Positions 60,698 through 64,000 of a stretch of DNA of 64,000 bases are shown here, piece after piece. The position numbers and the translations under genes were made by a program. The DNA comes from VAZQ01 sp050179645 (GTDB lineage: Bacteria > Pseudomonadota > Alphaproteobacteria > Rhizobiales > Xanthobacteraceae), in the NCBI GenBank assembly GCA_050179645.1, contig JBFXEX010000004.1:20017-84016 (forward strand), written 5' to 3'. The notes beneath the pieces were generated by a model. The model did not search any database. It was not told the DNA's origin and worked only from the letters and a program-made list of their open reading frames with translations. The number at the start of each line of letters is the position of its first letter. The stretch's first letter is position 1.

Positions 60698-61525
60698 ATG
60701 ACTCCTTCTCGCGACATCGCCGCGCTGATCGCCATCATGGCGGCGTTGCGCACGCCAGGCAGCGGCTGTCCGTGGGACCTGGAGCAGAACTTCGCGACCA
60801 TCGCGCCGTACACGCTCGAAGAAGCCTACGAGGTCGCTGACGCCATCGTGCGCGGCGATCTCGACGACCTGCGCGAAGAGCTGGGCGACCTGCTGCTGCA
60901 GGTCGTTTTTCATGCGCGCATGGCGCAGGAGCAAGGCGCGTTTGATTTCGGGGATGTGGTGGAGACCCTGACCGCAAAACTGATCCGGCGGCACCCTCAT
61001 GTCTTCGGCGATGAAGCCAGCAAGACGCCCGAGGCGGTCAAGGGTTTGTGGGAGCGGATCAAGGCCGAGGAGAAGGCGCAGAAGGTCAGCCGGGGCGGCC
61101 CGGTGGCAGACGCGCCTGAACCGGCAGGCGCCTTGGCTGGCGTGCCGGTCGGGCTCCCTGCCCTGACCCGGGCGTTGAAGCTTCAGGCCAAGGCGGGACG
61201 CGTTGGCTTCGACTGGAACGATCCGCTCGCGGTTCTCGCCAAGATCCGCGAGGAAGCAACCGAGATTGAAGCCGAAATTGCAGCTGGCAATCGTACCGAA
61301 GCCGCGGCCGAAGTCGGCGATCTGCTGTTCGCCGTGGTCAACCTCGCCCGGCATCTCGATGCCGATCCGGAGGCCGTCCTGCGCGCCACCAACCGCAAGT
61401 TTGAGCGCCGATTTGGCGCGATCGAACGGGCGCTGGCGGAACGCGGCAAGACGCCCGAGGCGTCCTCGCTCGCCGAGATGGACGCACTTTGGGATCGCGC
61501 GAAAGCCGCCGAAGCGGGAGAATGA
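60698..61525 (+). CDS. mazG: Nucleoside triphosphate pyrophosphohydrolase
   Basis: Hydrolyses NTPs to NMPs, limiting misincorporation and ppGpp-linked damage. The 275-residue protein has two all-alpha MazG repeats, as in long E. coli-type enzymes. The first has PGSGCPWDLEQ and the ligand set EE-x-x-E plus ExxD in LEEAYEVADAI...REELGDLLLQV. The second has FDWNDPLAVLAKIREEATEIEAEI...EVGDLLFAVVNLARHL. Start ATG 60698. The nested palindromes lie upstream. Confidence 0.94.
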   Translation: MTPSRDIAALIAIMAALRTPGSGCPWDLEQNFATIAPYTLEEAYEVADAIVRGDLDDLREELGDLLLQVVFHARMAQEQGAFDFGDVVETLTAKLIRRHPHVFGDEASKTPEAVKGLWERIKAEEKAQKVSRGGPVADAPEPAGALAGVPVGLPALTRALKLQAKAGRVGFDWNDPLAVLAKIREEATEIEAEIAAGNRTEAAAEVGDLLFAVVNLARHLDADPEAVLRATNRKFERRFGAIERALAERGKTPEASSLAEMDALWDRAKAAEAGE

Positions 61526-61576
61526 TTTGCCCTGCCCGCCGCTTCCAGCTCAGGGCCGCTCGATGGCCCGCCGCAG

Positions 61577-61708
61577 TTATTGGACATGCTGATAGATGCG
61601 AGAGATGACAGCCAACATCGCCCCATAGTATTTGCCGTTGAACGCATAGGCATCGAGCCCGTACGTCACGAAGAAATAGATGACTGTGGCAACAAACATA
61701 TTCTGCAT
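61577..61708 (-). CDS. Small single-pass membrane peptide
   Basis: A 43-residue peptide (MQNMFVATVIYFFVTYGLDAYAFNGKYYGAM..., ending SRIYQHVQ) with one transmembrane helix and GGAG 7 bases before the ATG at 61708. The YGLDAYxFNGKYYGA stretch looks conserved in kind with small proteins of related rhizobia as I recall them. Role unknown. Confidence 0.6.
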   Translation of the reverse strand: MQNMFVATVIYFFVTYGLDAYAFNGKYYGAMLAVISRIYQHVQ

Positions 61709-61770
61709 GTGCAGCTCCGCCAAACGCCAGAAAAGCCGTTGGGCGCACGCCATACGCTGGCGACAGGAAC

Positions 61771-62088
61771 TCAGCCGAAAGGCTGTCCGCTCCCCGTTGT
61801 CACTTGAAACGACACACCGATCCGCTTGAGAGCCCGCCAAACCACCCGACAGGTGTAGACGTCGTTGGGGCCAACCGACATCTGAAACACATCAGGTATT
61901 TGCGCCGGGTTCGGCACAAGGATGCATGCGCCGCCGGCGCTGAGGTCAAACACCGCGCAGTCAATAATGTCCGCCGCGTTCTCCGGCGTCTGGGCGATTG
62001 CAATCTTCCCGGTCTTCAGGACCGGCGATCGGGGATGTGATCTGTTTTGCCACATGGTCGAATGCAATTTGATGCGCGGCAAATTCAT
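61771..62088 (-). CDS. PilZ-domain protein (c-di-GMP-binding candidate)
   Basis: A 105-residue protein consisting of one PilZ domain. The N-terminal Arg motif is RSHPR (16-20, pattern RxxxR) and the second is DLSAGGACI (Asp48-Gly53, DxSxxG). These bind cyclic di-GMP in active members. ATG 62055 (MWQNRSHPR) is an alternative start. The gene stands alone and may switch motility or envelope functions. Confidence 0.85.
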   Translation of the reverse strand: MNLPRIKLHSTMWQNRSHPRSPVLKTGKIAIAQTPENAADIIDCAVFDLSAGGACILVPNPAQIPDVFQMSVGPNDVYTCRVVWRALKRIGVSFQVTTGSGQPFG

Positions 62089-62183
62089 TTCTCAGCCTGA
62101 CGATGCTAATCAGATACAGGTTGCCATCGCGTTAATGTGAAATGAAGGGTTGTATCAGGGGCGCCAGTTGCGCCTGTAACGGT

Positions 62184-63560
62184 TCAATCGGGCGCCGCGA
62201 CCGCCAGCCCGAATTTGGTGCGGACCCGGTCGGCATTGGCCGGATCGGCACGCACGACAACCGCCAGGCGGCCGTCCGGGCCCATGCCTCGCGAGATCAC
62301 TTCGGTATGGCGATGCAACCAGCTCAGGCCCGCGCCATCCGCCGGGTCGAGTGACAGGTCGATGGTGATCCGGCCGGCGGCGAGCCGGGTCTCGATCTCC
62401 GCGGTGAGGCGATCTACCCCCTCCCCGGTCAACGCCGACACCAGCACCGGCCGCCGCTCCGCGGGTTGGCGATCGGCGCGGTTAAGCAGCCGCTCGCGCG
62501 AGGCCTCGTCCAGACGGTCGATCTTGTTCCAGACCTCGATCATGCGGCGCCCCTCGCCCGGCTCGATCCCGAGCTGCCGCAACACGTCCTCGACGTCATG
62601 GGACTGCGCTTCGGTGTCCTCGTGCGATACGTCGCGCACGTGAAGGATCACGTCGGCCTCGATCACCTCTTCGAGCGTTGCGCGGAACGCCGCCACCAGC
62701 ATGGTCGGAAGGTCGGAGATGAAGCCGACGGTATCGGACAGAATGATGCGCAGCCCTCTCGGAAGATCGACCGCACGCAGCGTCGGATCGAGCGTCGCGA
62801 ACAGCATGTCGGCCGACAGCACGCTCGCCCGCGTCATGCGGTTGAACAGAGTCGATTTGCCGGCGTTGGTGTAGCCGACCAATGCGACGATCGGATACGG
62901 CACGCGTTTGCGGCTGGCGCGATGAAGCTTGCGGGTACGCTTGACCTTCTCCAGTTCGGTCTCGATGCGGGCGATGCGCTCCTCGATCAGCCGGCGATCG
63001 GTCTCGAGCTGGCTCTCGCCTGGTCCGCCGAGAAACCCGAAGCCGCCGCGCTGGCGTTCGAGATGGGTCCAGGACCGCACCAGCCGGCTCTTCTGGTAGG
63101 TCAGGTGGGCCAGTTCGACCTGCAGTGCTCCCTCGCGGGTCCGCGCGCGCCGGCCGAAGATTTCCAGAATGAGCCCGGTGCGGTCGACGACCTTGGCACC
63201 CCAGGCTTTTTCCAGGTTGCGCTGCTGCACCGGCGAGAGCGGGCAATCCATCACCACGACGCCCGCTTCGTCGGTTTTGACGAGGCCCGCAATCTCCTCG
63301 ACCTTGCCTTTGCCCAGATAGGTGGCCGGCCGGATCTCGCCGACTGGCACGACCCCGGAACCGACCACGCTCAGATCGATGGCGCGGGCAAGCCCGATCG
63401 CTTCCTCGAGCTTTGCAGCCGGCGTGCGCGACGTCGCCGATCCGCGCAACGGGGCACCCTTCGAGCCGCGCAAGTGCGGTTCGATGACGATAGCGCGGCC
63501 GGTCTCCGAGCCCTGCGGGCTCAGCCGGTCGGAGGATTTTTCAAGCCAACGGGGTTCCAA
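62184..63560 (-). CDS. hflX: Ribosome-splitting GTPase HflX
   Basis: HflX splits stalled 70S ribosomes, notably in heat stress. The 458-residue protein has the N-terminal HflX domain (with GGPGESQLETDRR) and the G domain: G1 GYTNAGKSTLFN, G3 DTVGFI, G4 NKID. The start is TTG at 63560 directly after the hfq stop; the conserved N-terminal MEPRW fits this start. Same operon as hfq, as in most Hyphomicrobiales. Confidence 0.95.
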   Translation of the reverse strand: MEPRWLEKSSDRLSPQGSETGRAIVIEPHLRGSKGAPLRGSATSRTPAAKLEEAIGLARAIDLSVVGSGVVPVGEIRPATYLGKGKVEEIAGLVKTDEAGVVVMDCPLSPVQQRNLEKAWGAKVVDRTGLILEIFGRRARTREGALQVELAHLTYQKSRLVRSWTHLERQRGGFGFLGGPGESQLETDRRLIEERIARIETELEKVKRTRKLHRASRKRVPYPIVALVGYTNAGKSTLFNRMTRASVLSADMLFATLDPTLRAVDLPRGLRIILSDTVGFISDLPTMLVAAFRATLEEVIEADVILHVRDVSHEDTEAQSHDVEDVLRQLGIEPGEGRRMIEVWNKIDRLDEASRERLLNRADRQPAERRPVLVSALTGEGVDRLTAEIETRLAAGRITIDLSLDPADGAGLSWLHRHTEVISRGMGPDGRLAVVVRADPANADRVRTKFGLAVAAPD

Positions 63561-63821
63561 CTAACCCTTGTCCCCGCCGGGAGGCTCATCGCCGCCTTCG
63601 AACAGTTGAATCGGATGACCAGGCATGATGGTCGAGATGGCATGTTTGTAGACCAGTTGCGAGTGGCCATCCCGACGCAGCAACACGCAGAAATTATCGA
63701 ACCAGGTCACCACGCCTTGCAGCTTGACTCCGTTCACCAGGAAGATGGTGAGCGGGGTCTTGTTCTTGCGCACATGGTTGAGGAAGGTGTCTTGAAGGTT
63801 TTGTGTGCGTTCAGCCGCCAT
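63561..63821 (-). CDS. hfq: RNA chaperone Hfq
   Basis: Hexameric Sm-like chaperone that pairs small RNAs with mRNAs and regulates translation. The 86-residue protein carries Sm1 (TPLTIFLVNGVKLQGVVTWFDNFCVLLRRDG) and Sm2 (QLVYKHAISTIMPG, the YKHA motif). The C-terminal tail is short and acidic (EGGDEPPGGDKG). It is followed without a gap by hflX, and a promoter lies upstream at 63928-63956. Confidence 0.97.
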   Translation of the reverse strand: MAAERTQNLQDTFLNHVRKNKTPLTIFLVNGVKLQGVVTWFDNFCVLLRRDGHSQLVYKHAISTIMPGHPIQLFEGGDEPPGGDKG

Positions 63822-63927
63822 TTTCGTTGTTCCCGTTTTTTTCGCTCGCGGGCGGCTGCGAGCTTATTGCCAAGTCACTCCCCGCCCCTCGTTATTGCAC
63901 TTGATCGTCGAGAACTTGGACTTTCAC

Positions 63928-63956
63928 ATTACAAGCCACGGTTATTCCTTGTGCAA
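63928..63956 (-). promoter_or_regulatory. Candidate sigma-70-type promoter of hfq
   Basis: On the minus strand, TTGCAC (63951-63956) and TGTAAT (63928-63933) are separated by exactly 17 bases, a near-consensus -35/-10 pair. It would start transcription roughly 100 bases before the hfq ATG. Confidence 0.55.
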
Positions 63957-64000
63957 GCACAAGTTCGGGGCAGTAACGGCGCTTAAGCAGTCGAAATCGC

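Overview
The window is a high-GC, densely coded chromosomal stretch. Its gene content points to an alphaproteobacterium of the order Hyphomicrobiales (Rhizobiales), most like the Bradyrhizobium/Xanthobacteraceae group. The pointers are hfq-hflX, the dacA-tmk-holB-metG-tatD block, a phosphatidylcholine synthase, two IalB-family proteins, HspQ, several TctC/Bug-type periplasmic receptors, and a pair of GH17 proteins resembling the Bradyrhizobium ndvB/ndvC beta-1,3;1,6-glucan genes. No phage, IS element, CRISPR array, rRNA gene or plasmid function was found. The only clear mobile-type genes are a VapBC toxin-antitoxin pair and dispersed palindromic repeats.

Layout: 1-2.2 kb queA (5' end cut off) and tgt, queuosine tRNA modification. 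2.3-7.8 kb two divergent Bug receptors, a DUF983 protein, a flavin aromatic hydroxylase, tRNA-Lys and an M20 amidohydrolase. 7.9-13.5 kb glucan locus: GH17-GT2 synthase, small secreted protein, divergent GH17 membrane protein. 13.7-19.1 kb glmU and glmS (UDP-GlcNAc supply) separated by two large palindromes, then DUF502, GTEPFW and DUF805 proteins. 19.1-25.1 kb recG (frameshifted), sdhE, mfd. 25.2-31.5 kb HupE pair, alpha/beta hydrolase, DsbA/FrnE-type oxidoreductase, degenerate GGDEF protein, YejA-like peptide-binding protein. 32-33.4 kb tandem IalB genes. 33.4-38.7 kb hspQ, a citrate-lyase-type aldolase, an MFS carrier, a class II aldolase and a UbiH-type flavoprotein. 38.8-43.5 kb pcs, terC, quinone reductase, a third Bug receptor, a MetE-like methyltransferase. 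43.6-48.2 kb bioD-bioF divergent from bioA, and rimO. 48.3-52.6 kb an accessory-looking zone of small secreted proteins, including one made almost wholly of 8-residue repeats, tRNA-Ser, and an RlpA lipoprotein. 52.8-60.4 kb dacA-tmk-holB-[vapBC]-metG-tatD-MBL hydrolase. 60.7-64 kb mazG, a small membrane peptide, a PilZ protein, hflX and hfq with a readable promoter.

Most of the window is housekeeping. The best candidates for something new are: two neighbouring palindromes before glmS that differ by paired changes in their stems, the GWKPLG octapeptide-repeat exported protein, a basic histone-like tail of about 118 residues on methionyl-tRNA synthetase, spaced and tandem direct repeats at the glucan locus, and a HupE gene overlapping a HupE-like gene that has lost its metal motif. 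I did not find a convincing new multi-gene system. The items above are the places I would look first.
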